Shown piece by piece: positions 47,706 through 59,040 of a DNA stretch of 64,000 nt. The notes under the pieces were generated by a model. That model saw nothing but the letters and a program-made list of their open reading frames with translations. It had not been told where the DNA came from and ran no database searches. This DNA comes from Brachionus rotundiformis (Eukaryota > Rotifera > Eurotatoria > Ploima > Brachionidae). The stretch spans positions 496,252-560,251 of the forward strand of contig JAESIW010000154.1 in the NCBI GenBank assembly GCA_016802295.1, in the 5' to 3' direction. The translations under genes and the position numbers were made by a program. Numbering within the stretch: position 1 is the stretch's first letter; each line of letters opens with the position of its first letter.

Positions 47706-47915
47706 TTTTTTTTCTTAATTAAAAATTTTTATTTTATTTTTCAACAGAAAAAAAAATTTTATCATTTTTATTTTAAGAGTCAGTAACTAATTTTTAATGA
47801 ACATTTATCTGCATTATTGTTGGTCGGATTGGACCCGGTTTTGTCTGTAATTTCAAAAAATAAAAATTATTTTAAAATTTTAAAACTAAATTTTAACTAC
47901 AATTAATCAACAAAT
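47706..47915. promoter_or_regulatory. Probable shared divergent promoter, SUCLG2 / pICln
   Basis: Only 210 bp separate the start codons of two divergently transcribed housekeeping genes, so both core promoters and 5' UTRs must lie here or overlap the genes. This is inferred from position; no specific motif was identified. Confidence 0.5.
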
Positions 47916-48634
47916 ATGCTCCTAAATTCTGAAAATATGAAAATAGAAGCACTCAATACAAAAGCTTTTATTGGTGATCAGGAATTTGGAACCGGTCTTT
48001 TATCAATATCTGAACAGTTTGGCTTAATTAAACAAACAATTATCATTATTTATTTTACAACTTAAGAAACTTGTCTTGGAAAAATACCAATGGCAATGAG
48101 ATTGTCTTGAACTACCCAAATATTGCTCTTCATGCCATTTCAAAAGACTTGAATGCGTTTCCTCACGAATGCTTGTACATGATCACTGATCATCCAATCG
48201 AGGTGGTTGATGGAAAGCTGGCGTTGAAAGAGGATGATGATGATGACAGTGATGATTCAAGCGAGATTGTACCATTGAGATTTGTGCCACAAGATAAATC
48301 ACTGCTTAGTCCAATTTTCAAAGCCATTAATGAATGTCAGGCTTTGTATCCGGACGAACAAGCGAGCCAAGATTCAGATGATTCAGAAGAACCAGAGGAA
48401 CAAGATCACTATGTTGACGAAAATCAATTCTTTGATTCTTCGTCGGGTCTAAATGGAATTGAGCTAAGTGACCGGGGTCAAGAAATCTTAAGAAGGCTAA
48501 ATATAAACATCCACACAGCTAGTAGGTCTTTTTTAAATTCTAGTTTATTATTATTTTTATTTTTGAAAATTTTAATTTAAGAAAACGGTGAATCAATTGA
48601 AGAAGAAAATCAATATGAAGATGCCGAAAATTAA
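47916..48634 (+). CDS. CLNS1A: Methylosome subunit pICln
   Basis: Three exons, 47916-48016, 48067-48521 and 48582-48634, join in frame to 202 aa. pICln delivers Sm proteins to the PRMT5 methylosome during snRNP assembly. The PH-like fold is recognisable: FGTGLLSISEQNLSW across intron 1, VLNYPNIALHAISKD, then an acidic loop of consecutive Asp residues, and LRFVPQDKSLLSPIFKAINE with CQALYPDE. The acidic C-terminal tail (DSDDSEEPEEQ; ending EDAEN) is also typical. It is slightly shorter than the human protein (237 aa). The intron 1 acceptor is fixed by restoring QNLSW in frame. Confidence 0.92.
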
Positions 48635-51600
48635 TTTTTTTCTTTGGTTAAATAAAATTTATTAATTTGAAGCAATATTTATTAATAAATAATTAACTTA
48701 AAAATGATTTGATTAAAAAATTTTAATTTTCAATCTTTATTTATGAGGCAGAATATCTAATTTTTAACCTGATAATTTGAATTTTTTTCTAAACAAGATA
48801 ACTAAATGAAAAAATAATTTGAATTTAATTTTCATTTTATATTTAACTTATCAAATTTTATAATACTTAAGAAAATTGTCGAAATTTATGTATAATTATT
48901 TTCGAGGAACTCGTTTTGAAAATTTAATATGCTTTCAATTATATTTTAATATCGATTAATAAAAAAGTATAATAATATTTTTATTACACTATACATTTTT
49001 AGATTTAAATCTTAAAAGCATTTAATATAATTCAAATATTATTTAATAAATAAAAAAGATTAATTAAATCTACTTTGTAAAAATTTCTAAGAGTTTTTAT
49101 TTAGATGTTAAAAAATTATTGATTAATGGATTACTTAATATTAGGTTATTTTTGCAGTGTTTTTTAATTAAAAACGAAATAGATTTTGAATTTTATTTTT
49201 GATCTTTTCATAATTAATTAGCTAATAATCGAAAAAGAATATTCCATTAAGATAAAAAAAAATTAATTCATTTTTTTACTTTAAATTAATTCAAATAAGT
49301 AGCTCATAAGAATTTTAGGTTGGTAATTAAAAATTTTCCAAAAGTAAACTTTTTTAGACTTGTCGGATGATGATTGGCAAAATTTATGAACAATTTATTT
49401 TTATTCAACTTTTTAGTTATTAAATCATATTTTTAAGATCGATTTTTAATTAATAAATAATAATTTATATTGATAGGTATTAACTGAAAAAAATTTTAAA
49501 AAATAAACATATTTTATATAGTCGGAAATTCTTCATGATAGAACCTGGAAAGCATTTATTTATTAAAAACCATTAATTGATCATTTTTTTCATATTAATA
49601 TTAATTTTAACTCCGGATAAAACGCCAAAATGTTCCTTTTATTTTGAATATTGATAATTTATAGCTGATTATTAACCTGGATTAGAATATTAGTATTAAA
49701 AGAAAATTATAGAAATAAGAGCCGATTTTCAAATTAATTAATTTGTTTCTTAACCAAAGTTTTGAATTTAAACATGTTTATTTTTTGTATTTTATTTTAT
49801 ATCTTATCATTATATTTTCCAATAAAGAAAAGAAAATGAAGGTAATGAATTTAAATTTAAAATACTTTAAAGCATTAAAGTTAAGGAAGGATCAGACTGT
49901 TTTCTTTTTTAATTTTTAATAAACAGATATTTGTTTGTCCCATTTTTATCACAAAATTCAAGTTTCACCAAAGTTCCTCTCTTTCTTAGAATAAATTTTC
50001 TTCTTACAATTGATATATCTCATGAAGACTTATTTATTACTAATTATTTGATTTAATTATTTTATATAAGCTAGGTTGAAACATAAATTTTTAGTACTTA
50101 AAGGAAATTTATTTTTTAAAAAATGATTGATTGATTAGATTTATTAATCAAATTGCATGATTTAGTTTAGAAGTAATTTTGAAAACTTTTTGAAAATTAA
50201 TTTACTATAAATTTAAATTTTGATTTTTATTTAATCAAGCGTAAAAACTGTTCAATTGAATTTTTTAGCTAATCAAATAAAGTATTAGTTCGTTTTAATT
50301 TTGGCGCACCAAAATCTGGTTTATGGTGTCGACGCTCAGTAAAGCCTTAATTAATTTTCTAAAATATGAAAACATGAATCTTAATATAGGCGTTTTAATG
50401 ATTAATGCTCATTCTTCCGATTTAATTTAAGCATATGATCTAATCAAAAAAATCTATTTGAATATTTTAAGTCAATTTTAATTACAAATTATATGATAGT
50501 ATTTAATGTTTGAATGCAAAAACTGGAAAATGAGATTAACATTAAGGAGTATTATTTAATTAAGGAAATTAAATTAATATTGTAAGTGTTTATTTTAATA
50601 TTTATTCATTTGAATTTTATCTCCTTGGTTGAATTAAACCAGTTTATTTGGTTTTTCATAAATTTAGATTAAAATTATATAAGTATGTTTTGTTCAAAAA
50701 AAGCTAATAAATCAACAACTTATTTCAAATTAAGAATTTTTAATCAAAACTTTTTCAATTATCTTCATATTTTTTATTAATCGATGAATTTTAAATTAAT
50801 GTGATTAAGAAAATAATTTTCGGAATCAATTGTATTTTTTTATTAAAAAAAATATTCTTCCAGGCACGGGTACCATCAGTTAAAAGCACATGCAATTTAA
50901 TTGTTTTCCGGATTTTTTTCATTTATCATGTGTAATCTCTTGTCACTATTCTAACAATGTAATTTTAACTTAAAAATTTTAGTTAATTTAAATTGTTGAT
51001 TATCGTTACATTAAATAAAATAAAATATTTTAATTAAATATTATTTTCTTAAAGAGTGTTTATTTCCTCAAATTAGAAATTCTACTTCTAAAGCATCTAA
51101 AGTAAATAATTAGCACGATTTATTAATAATTTATAACTATTGATTATTAGAATCAATTATTTTTTAAATTAAATAAGTAAATTATCCGAATGCATTTTAA
51201 AAACGGGCTAAATCCTTTTTATCATGAAAAAAAAATTCTTTTCCTTTGTATTTTACATGGTAAGGGGATTTTATATCCGCTATTTCGACTTAATAAAAAA
51301 GATAAATTTATTGTTTAATTAAAAGAGTAGAGTTTAATTTTTATCCAAGTTTATTGATATGATCAGTGTCTTCTTATGTTTATTGTCTCTATGACAAGTG
51401 AAAGCTAAAGCTAAAATTAATACTGTCTCAAGAAATTAAATCTTTATAAAAATAACTATAGGTCTAAGAAAATAATTAAAATTATTGAGTCGATAATTAT
51501 TAGTCATTTTATAAAGACTGACGCTTGGGAATTAAAAATATTGTTAGATTAAAATGTTTACAAATTGTTTAAATGTAAATAAATAAGCCAAATTTAAAGA

Positions 51601-52491
51601 AAAAATTATTCATTAATTTAATTCCTTTTAAATTTTGAACCCCTTATTGGCAATCAACTTGTGACAATTTTTTAATCTTCACTCGCTCAGTGCGGAGTGT
51701 AGGGTTATCACTTTTTATTTTCACTCAAGTTGATCCTTTGCCTTAAACCTGCTAGTCGTCCAATTTATGGTATCCACTGAGGGCCTTTCTTTCTTTTCGT
51801 TTGTCTTATTCTAACTGAATGTCCAAGTTACCACAGTCATCATAGATTGACTAAATATTGTTTGACAATGTTTGAGACTAGTGAATTTTTTGTTTGGCTT
51901 CCAGTGTGGAAGGTTTCCAGACTTCTTCTATCAGACTTAGGCATTTTCTAACATTCGTTTTTATTCCCTGTTGTTTTAACAACATTACTACTCTAGCTAA
52001 GTGAAAGGCTATATACAGTTCAATATCTTCTGTGATAGACTATTAGATATTTAATATAATTATAATTTAAATATAATTTTCAAATTTTTAAAAATGAATA
52101 TTTTAATTGTCAATAAATGTTGATAAATTTTAATTTTTTTGTTTTCTTTTCTAATTTCTTCTACAGTTCTGTACACCATTAAATAAATAAATTTTAAAAT
52201 ATTAATAATATTAAGATAATTTTGATTTATAGATTTGATTTAAATTTTGTTTTTTTGTTGATTCCAATTATTTGATTTTCTCAGCTTATGAAAATGATAA
52301 GATGTTTTAAATACTTTCATGTGTTCAAAATTCTACTCAAGGCTAATCAATATTTTTTTTAGAATTTTTCCTATTATATTTTATAAAAAGATAAAGATTA
52401 AATTATTTTTTTTCCCAATGGCATTTTAATCTCACAATATTCACATTTTTTTTAATAAATATTGCCTTTAGATAGTTGTTTAAAAATCACG
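48635..52491. other. 3.9-kb gene desert
   Basis: Extremely AT-rich DNA without supported genes, the longest empty stretch in the window. The only compositionally distinct part is about 51640-51970, listed separately as a possible LINE relic. No satellite or other tandem array stands out by eye. Confidence 0.5.
51640..51850 (-). mobile_element. Possible LINE tail relic, minus strand
   Basis: Read on the minus strand this GC-elevated segment contains GHSVR, then KRKKGPQWIP, a stop, IGRLAGLRQRINLSENKK and another stop. That order resembles GH(V/S)xR...KR.RG.P...W....LAG in the C-termini of LINE proteins. The frame is broken, and the identification rests on weak motif order only. Confidence 0.3.
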
Positions 52492-53649
52492 ATGTTTTCA
52501 CTCGAATACATGAATGATAAAGATGGCGTAAATTTGACCATTATTGATCCAGATTATCAAGACATCGACTATTTGGACATGAACATAATAAAAATTCTTT
52601 TATTTACAATTATTTGCGTTGGTACATTTGGCAACATTTTGAACATATTTATATTTAGCAAGAAGAATATGCGCCAAACATCGACATTCAGATTTTTATT
52701 GTACCTTTCCATTTCTGACCTGTTTGTGTTGCTTTTTTGTTCCACAGACGCCTTGGCCCGGTTCGGCTTTCAATTTGAGATTCGTTCAACTCATGTCATC
52801 CTTTGTAAAATACACACTTTTTTGACTTATTTTCTCACACATTCAAGCAGCATTATCTTAATGGTAATCAGCATAGACCGAGCTATGGTAGTAAACAATA
52901 AGTCATTTAGCGATGTCCTGTTTGGGAGCAGAAAAAAGTCCTTTTCAAAAAAAAAGCAACCTAAAGAAACGGATCAGTCTGAGTCTGACCTAATGCCACG
53001 CTTTTGGTCGAGTCTAAATTGGTTATTTAACAAATTTCATCGGGTTGATGCCACAATTGGTTGTGTTCTCATTACTCTTTTTTTGTTAAACAGTCATTTT
53101 TTATTTATTAATTTAAATCTAATAGTGGAAAGTAATTCATCGGATAATGGTCAGTTTTACATTTGTTTTCCATTGCCAGACAGCAATTACTTCTCTTTTT
53201 TGAACAACATTTGGGTATTCATTGACATAGGAGTCTATTCAATGGTCCCTTTTATAGTCATGAGCATCTGTTCAATTATTATTCTATCACAAATTAGGAA
53301 AAAAAGTAAAAAATATTTCGAGAAGCTGGTCAGCAAGAACAACCAGCTGCAAAAGACCAATATAGCCAAGCGTGTGAGACGCAATAGGCAGCTTTTTTAC
53401 ATGCTGTTGTTGACCAATTTATACTTTTTGCTAAGCATGTTACCATATTGTGTAATGTTTATCCTATTCAAAGGAAAACAAAGCGAGTCTAATATTGAAC
53501 AGCCATTGGTACACACGTTACTTTATACCAATAATGCAATCAATTTTGTATTCTACGGTTTTTCTTCACAAAAGTATAGAAAAGAATTATATTCACTATT
53601 TTGTAAAAAGTTTAAAGAAAGCGAGCATATGTTTTTAACAAGGATATAA
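52492..53649 (+). CDS. Rhodopsin-like GPCR (peptide receptor type)
   Basis: Intronless, 385 aa from ATG 52492; ten more codons upstream are open but lack an ATG. A short extracellular N-terminus holds an NLT glycosylation site. TM1 is ILLFTIICVGTFGNILNIF with the conserved GN, TM2 includes LYLSISDLFVLLF (the conserved L..SD), and the TM3 start has the disulfide cysteine (ILCKIHTF) and its end reads MVISIDRAMVV in place of DRY. A long basic third loop precedes TM6 (FYMLLLTNLYFLLSMLPYC). TM7 is NAINFVFYGFSSQKYRKEL, where NFVFYGF stands for NPxxY. This fits invertebrate FMRFamide-like or other neuropeptide receptors, but the ligand is unknown. It shares little with the LRR-bearing GPCR at 709-2967. 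Confidence 0.88.
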   Translation: MFSLEYMNDKDGVNLTIIDPDYQDIDYLDMNIIKILLFTIICVGTFGNILNIFIFSKKNMRQTSTFRFLLYLSISDLFVLLFCSTDALARFGFQFEIRSTHVILCKIHTFLTYFLTHSSSIILMVISIDRAMVVNNKSFSDVLFGSRKKSFSKKKQPKETDQSESDLMPRFWSSLNWLFNKFHRVDATIGCVLITLFLLNSHFLFINLNLIVESNSSDNGQFYICFPLPDSNYFSFLNNIWVFIDIGVYSMVPFIVMSICSIIILSQIRKKSKKYFEKLVSKNNQLQKTNIAKRVRRNRQLFYMLLLTNLYFLLSMLPYCVMFILFKGKQSESNIEQPLVHTLLYTNNAINFVFYGFSSQKYRKELYSLFCKKFKESEHMFLTRI

Positions 53650-54628
53650 AAATTCAAAATTTTAAAAAGAAATTATCTAATTTGTAAAAAAATTTAATTT
53701 ATTTTTTGATGATTTTTTTTTTAAAATTTTAATTAAAGTCAAAAAGTCAAATAATTTTAAGTTTTTTTTTTATTTTTTAATTTTTAATAAACGAAAAAAA
53801 AACTTTAATTTTCATAATTTAAACAATTATGCGCTATGTTATTTAGTCATCTATTACCATGCGATTTGACTCCTCTGTATTACACCATTTTGGGTTTTAG
53901 AGTATCCAACGTCAACTTGTTCCGAGTAAGTAAAATGCTGTCATGAGAAAAAGTTTGCCATTGAGCAGATAAAATTCCAATTAAGTGATTTAGGGGATTT
54001 GTGCTGCTGCATGTGACACATATTGAGTTATTTTCCAGAGTGTCACGCATTGTATAAGTTTTAAGGTTATTTTAAAGCAACAAATCAAGCTTTTGGTTAA
54101 CCAAAGTAAGCTCATGCATCTTGAAAGAAATGATACTTTGGTTCTTATTCTTCACAATAAAAATCTATATTTTTAATTGCTGGAAATTCGATCAGAATCA
54201 TTAACTTTGTTATCAAAGTATTTTTAACTGGTGTTGGATCAAGTTACTGGTTCTTCTTACCATAATTTTGAAAATTTTCTTGTATTCGGAACAATTTGGC
54301 AATGTTTTTATATCTTATCAATAATTTGGAATTCAAAATAGACAAATTATAAAACTGCTTATCACATTTTCAGCTACTAAATAGATTTTCAAGAGAAAAA
54401 TCAACGATGGCTATCTGGTACCAAAAAAGTAATAAAAATATTAATAAAAATATTAATAATAAATTATGCTTTGATGATTTTGAAAGATAAATATTTATCA
54501 GTAAAATTTATCTTATAGATAAAAATGAAAAGATTAGAATAGATAATAATCAAGGTCAGACAAAAATTCTTCACTTAATTTTATTCTTTAAAATAGAAAA
54601 ATATATAATTTCATTAAGATAGTGAATA
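53650..54628. other. Intergenic DNA between GPCR and glycosyltransferase
   Basis: About 1 kb. The piece at 53840-54270 is somewhat less AT-rich but shows no gene. No terminal repeats were found. Confidence 0.45.
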
Positions 54629-55951
54629 ATGGAAAATAAAAAGATTCTAATGTTAATCCTGCCAGAAATTGGACACATTAACCCGATGCTGTGCATTGCA
54701 AGGGATTTGGTAGACAAACATCATGAGGTGGTATTTTATGGTTTAAGTCACCAAAAAGAACTAATTGAAAAATCAGGCGCTCAATTCAAACAATACTTGT
54801 ACCAGAATTATAGTAACCGGTTAAACTGCTTACAAAAAGATCCTACAAATAATATGCTAAGTTTGTTGATGAGTTTAATAGATGTTTCTTACAAAGAAGT
54901 TCCTAGGTTAGCTCAGGAAGTACAAAATATGCAGCCAGATCTTATCATATTTGATAATGTTTCATTGCCAGCTAAATACTTGATAAAATATATTCAAAAG
55001 AGAACAAACAAAATTCCCAAATACATCCAATTTTTTACCCTTTTTCCAAGCATAAAAAGTGTTTATCCATCGCCCGAGCTTCTGAAAAAAATTTGTGTTG
55101 TACCAAGCGGATTTATGTTCAATATTCAAAAAAAGTGGCTTAATTTAAAACAAAGGCTGATAACCAGCTACTTGGGCATTGAATACTCAAACCCATTAGA
55201 TCTGTCCACTTTTCCGTGTGACTTAAACATTGTGACCATAATGCCCGGCCTTCATCCATTTGAAAATAGCTTCAATTCTTCTTTCAAATTTTTAGGCTGC
55301 TGTTTGTCAGAAAGAATAAGAAAATCAATCATTGAACCAAAGTTAAGCGATCAATTTACCTTATTTCCAAAGATTAACCCAAGAAAAGATGCTCAAAATG
55401 AAGAAAGTGACCAGAAATTAGTCTACGTTTCTCTTGGGACTGTTTTCTACAACAATGTGTTTGTATTTGATACAATAATTGAGGCTTTTAGAAGAATTAA
55501 TAATAAAAACTTCAAAGTGGTCATTTCTGTCGGAGGCGAGAATGTTAAATTGTATGAAGAACGTGGAAAAAATGGTACATTTTTGATGCCAGAAAATGTT
55601 TTGGTAGTTGGTTTTGCACCTCAGATAGACCTTTTAGAAAGAGCAAGTATGTTTATAACTCATTGTGGAATGAATAGTACGAGTGAGGCAATACATTATG
55701 GTGTTCCCATAATTGCAATACCAATTAAGGCTGATCAACCAAGAGTTGCTTACAGAGTTTGTGATGAGTTAAAATTGGGAATTCGATTTAATCCCTTAAT
55801 GCTTGAAATCGAAAGCCTAGCTAATGGAATAACTCAAGTATTGACAGACAGGTCTTACCTATACAGAATGCTAGAGTATTCGAAAAAATCACATTGCCAC
55901 AATGGAATCGAATCTTCTGTTAAACTAATAGAAGATTATTTAAAAAGATAG
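54629..55951 (+). CDS. UDP-glycosyltransferase of MGT/YjiC type
   Basis: Intronless, 440 aa from ATG 54629. It is a GT-B fold enzyme expected to transfer a sugar from a nucleotide sugar to a small lipophilic acceptor. The N-terminal motif ILMLILPEIGHINPMLCIAR matches the MGT family (P-x-x-GHxxP). The donor site shows LVYVSLGTVFYN and MFITHCGMNSTSEAIHYGVP, followed by IIAIPIKADQP, the HCGxNST..E...GVP..xxP...DQ signature. Animal ER UGTs are usually about 520-530 aa with a signal peptide and a C-terminal membrane anchor; this protein has neither, so it is probably cytosolic and resembles bacterial macrolide/flavonoid glycosyltransferases. Gene transfer from bacteria is possible. AT content and codon use look like those of its neighbours. 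Confidence 0.9.
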   Translation: MENKKILMLILPEIGHINPMLCIARDLVDKHHEVVFYGLSHQKELIEKSGAQFKQYLYQNYSNRLNCLQKDPTNNMLSLLMSLIDVSYKEVPRLAQEVQNMQPDLIIFDNVSLPAKYLIKYIQKRTNKIPKYIQFFTLFPSIKSVYPSPELLKKICVVPSGFMFNIQKKWLNLKQRLITSYLGIEYSNPLDLSTFPCDLNIVTIMPGLHPFENSFNSSFKFLGCCLSERIRKSIIEPKLSDQFTLFPKINPRKDAQNEESDQKLVYVSLGTVFYNNVFVFDTIIEAFRRINNKNFKVVISVGGENVKLYEERGKNGTFLMPENVLVVGFAPQIDLLERASMFITHCGMNSTSEAIHYGVPIIAIPIKADQPRVAYRVCDELKLGIRFNPLMLEIESLANGITQVLTDRSYLYRMLEYSKKSHCHNGIESSVKLIEDYLKR

Positions 55952-56614
55952 GATATTTTTATATAATCTGATTTTGTAAATTTTTGAATTTTTAATCTAT
56001 ATTAGATAAATAATTTTGTCTTTTTTTTTCTCAGCCTCATTTTAATATATTTAGATTTAAACCACTATGAAAGATTTTTGAAATAGATAATTGTATTTAA
56101 TTACAGTTTAAATACAAACCAATTAAATATTTAATTTAAGAGCTTCAATAGATGAGTTAAAACAATAAAATTTTCAAAAATAATTTTTAATCATTTTTTT
56201 TAAATATTTTAAGCAGCTATTTATATAATCTTATTTCAGTAAACTTTATTTGATTTTTAATTTTAAATATTTTTTTAGATAATTTTTAAAATAATTTAAT
56301 TATATATTGAAAAAAAAAACCTGATCAGATTTAAATTAAATATATTTTTATTCCCTATTATTTAGATAAAATAAAATGCAAATAAAAATTGAAATTTTTT
56401 TATTTATCTTCGAATAAAAATGAAATTTACACAGGCTGTTATATAATTCTAATAAAAGATAAAGCTTTTAATCGTTTGAATTTTTGATTTAATTATTACA
56501 TTAAATTCATTACCTTTTAAGATGTTAAATGTCGCTTTATTTACTCTAAATGTGGCAATATTATCTTTATTATATAAATTACAGCTCTAATGATTTACCA
56601 TTAAAGATAAAAGA
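55952..56614. other. Intergenic DNA
   Basis: About 660 bp of AT-rich sequence between the glycosyltransferase and the alpha-glucosidase genes. Nothing specific is seen. Confidence 0.45.
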
Positions 56615-59040
56615 ATGAAAAATTTATTAATTCTTCTTAGCCTCACAGCTTTTTCTTTGTCCTGCAAGACTAAGCCCAAACCAGAATTGAAAGATTTAAA
56701 ATGGTGGCAAAAGGGAGTTATTTACCAATTATACCCTCGCTCGTTTAAGGATTCCGACGGCGATGGTTATGGAGATCTTGGGGGTGTAATCGAAAAAATT
56801 GACTATTTGAAATCAATTGGTATCACTGCCATCTGGCTTAATCCAATTTATCCATCGGGTGGTCTAGATGGAGGCTACGATATCAAGTCGTTTGTCGACA
56901 TAGATCCTCTTCTCGGAGATATGGCCACATTTGATCGGCTCATTGAAGAAGCCCATAAAAGAGGCAAGTTATCTAAGTTAAAGCCTGTTAAAACTTAATT
57001 AAAATACAATAGGTATCTATGTGTTGATGGATTTTATTCCAAACCACTCTTCTGACCAACACGAATGGTTTCAAGCAAGCAGGAATAATTCTGATAAATA
57101 TAGAGATTATTATGTTTGGCATTCGAGTACTGACAGAACCAAGCCGCCAAATAATTGGGTAACTTTACTCAAGAGCATATTTTATCAATATTGTTGAATA
57201 AATTCTCAAAAAAAGATATCCTATTTTGGCGGACCAGCATGGTCATTTGATGAACAAAGAGGTCAATGGTACTTGCACCACTTTCTGCCTCAGCAACCGG
57301 ACTTAAATATCAGGAACAAAGCTGTCCAGGAGGAAATAGCAGTAAAGAAATAAATTAATTGATTGATATTTTTGAGTATTTTATCTAATTTTAAAATCAA
57401 TAGAACACGATGAGATTTTGGCTTAAAGAGAAAAAAGTCGATGGTGTAAGAATAGATGCTTTGGCAAATTTGTTTGAGGACGAACGCCAGTTAGATGAAC
57501 CACTCAAGCCTGGAGTTGTATCAAACCAAGTATTTAAAAATTTAAATTTTCAAAATTTGGAATAAACAAATACCATCATATTTGAGAATCTTAGCCATTC
57601 TGATTTGAATCATATTTATACACTGAATCAGCCTGGTACTCTTCAAATTTTGGTCGAATGGAGAAAATTAGTTGAACAAATTGCCAAAGAAGAAAATTCA
57701 GAAAAGTAATTTGAGTTTTTATTATTTGAATAAAATGTTTTTAAATTTAAAAATAGAAAAAATTGATTAATTTATATCAAAAATTTTTAATAAAAAAATT
57801 AAAGTAAAAATAATTTGAAAGTAATTAGAAAATAAATGACAACAAATTGACCAATTTATTTGAATGATAGTTTGAATTTTAAAGAATGATGGTAGTTGAA
57901 GTTTATGATGACCCGGAAACAACAATGAAATACTGTTTGTACAATGGTCAACCATCGGCACAATTTCCATTCAATTTTCAATTTATTCAACTCCGAAACG
58001 GCACCAATTTGGCCAATAACCAAAAGGGTACTCCATTTGAACCTAAAGGAATAAAAAAATTAATTGATCCTTGGATCGAGAGCTTGCCTGATAGCTGCTG
58101 GTCTAATTGGCAGGTAAACTAATTAAAAATAATTCAAGCTACTATTTTAGAAATTTTATTTAATTAAAAAAAGAAATATTTTTTAATTTGTTCACCATAA
58201 TTATATGCTTTTTATATTTAGCTTGGAAATCACGACAACACTCGAGTTGGCACTCGAATTGGAGAGCAGTTCATTGATTTGGCAAATGCTTTAAATTTGC
58301 TCTTAGGAGGAACTAGTGTTACGTATTACGGTGAAGAAATTGGAATGGTTGATTTACCAAAGAATAAATTAAGCTTTGAAGAGTGTCAGGATGAAGCCGG
58401 AAAGAGAAGAGGAGTAAAAATTTAATTAATAATTTAAAGATAGATATTAATTAAAATTTTTTTTATAACCAGCCTGAGCTTTTCCATATATACAGCCGAG
58501 ATTATGAAAGAACACCAATGCAATGGTCGACAGTGAATAATAACGCAGGATTTATGAATATTGAAACTGGCAATGGCCGAAAGCCTTGGTTACCAGTCAA
58601 TGAGAACTATGTTCATTTAAATGTTAAGGTAAATTATTCATTTTTCTTAATTGATCAGATAAATGATCTAATTTTATCAGAAACAAACCGCTGAGGACTT
58701 TTCACATTTAAACATTTACAAAGATTTGATAAGGCTAAAACATGAGCCTTCATTTTCATGGGGTGATTTCAAATATCTACTGGTCGATGATAACATATTT
58801 TCTTTTGAACGACATGCCCCTGGTTTTAAGAAATATGCTGTCTTGTTTAATTTGTCAAATAGAACCATAAATGTAAATTTAAGCGATTTTAATGTTCCAG
58901 ATGAGGCCAAAGTAAATTATGTCTTTGGAGCTGATCCACAAGAAACCATAGAATTGAGAAAATTCTACTCAATTGGACAGCGTATTTCAACCAAGAAAAT
59001 TTTGCTGAATTCAGTTAATTGTATAATCATATCTTATTGA
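56615..59040 (+). CDS. GH13 alpha-glucosidase (maltase-like), secreted
   Basis: Nine exons join in frame to 600 aa: 56615-56963, 57013-57158, 57216-57341, 57404-57529, 57587-57705, 57885-58113, 58222-58413, 58473-58628, 58681-59040. It hydrolyses terminal alpha-glucosidic bonds of maltose or sucrose-like sugars. Signal peptide MKNLLILLSLTAFSLSC. The (beta/alpha)8 barrel shows WWQKGVIYQLYPRSFKDSDG, DFIPNHSSDQHEWF (region I), GVRIDA with nucleophile D225, VVEVYDDPE with acid/base E294, and GNHDNTRV with D370. SRDYERTPMQW and PWLPVNENY are typical of insect-maltase-like enzymes. All three catalytic residues are present. Intron 1 is a GC-AG intron: the frame requires donor GCAAGT at 56964. There is no C-terminal anchor, so it is likely secreted or lysosomal rather than an SLC3 transporter subunit. 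Confidence 0.93.
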
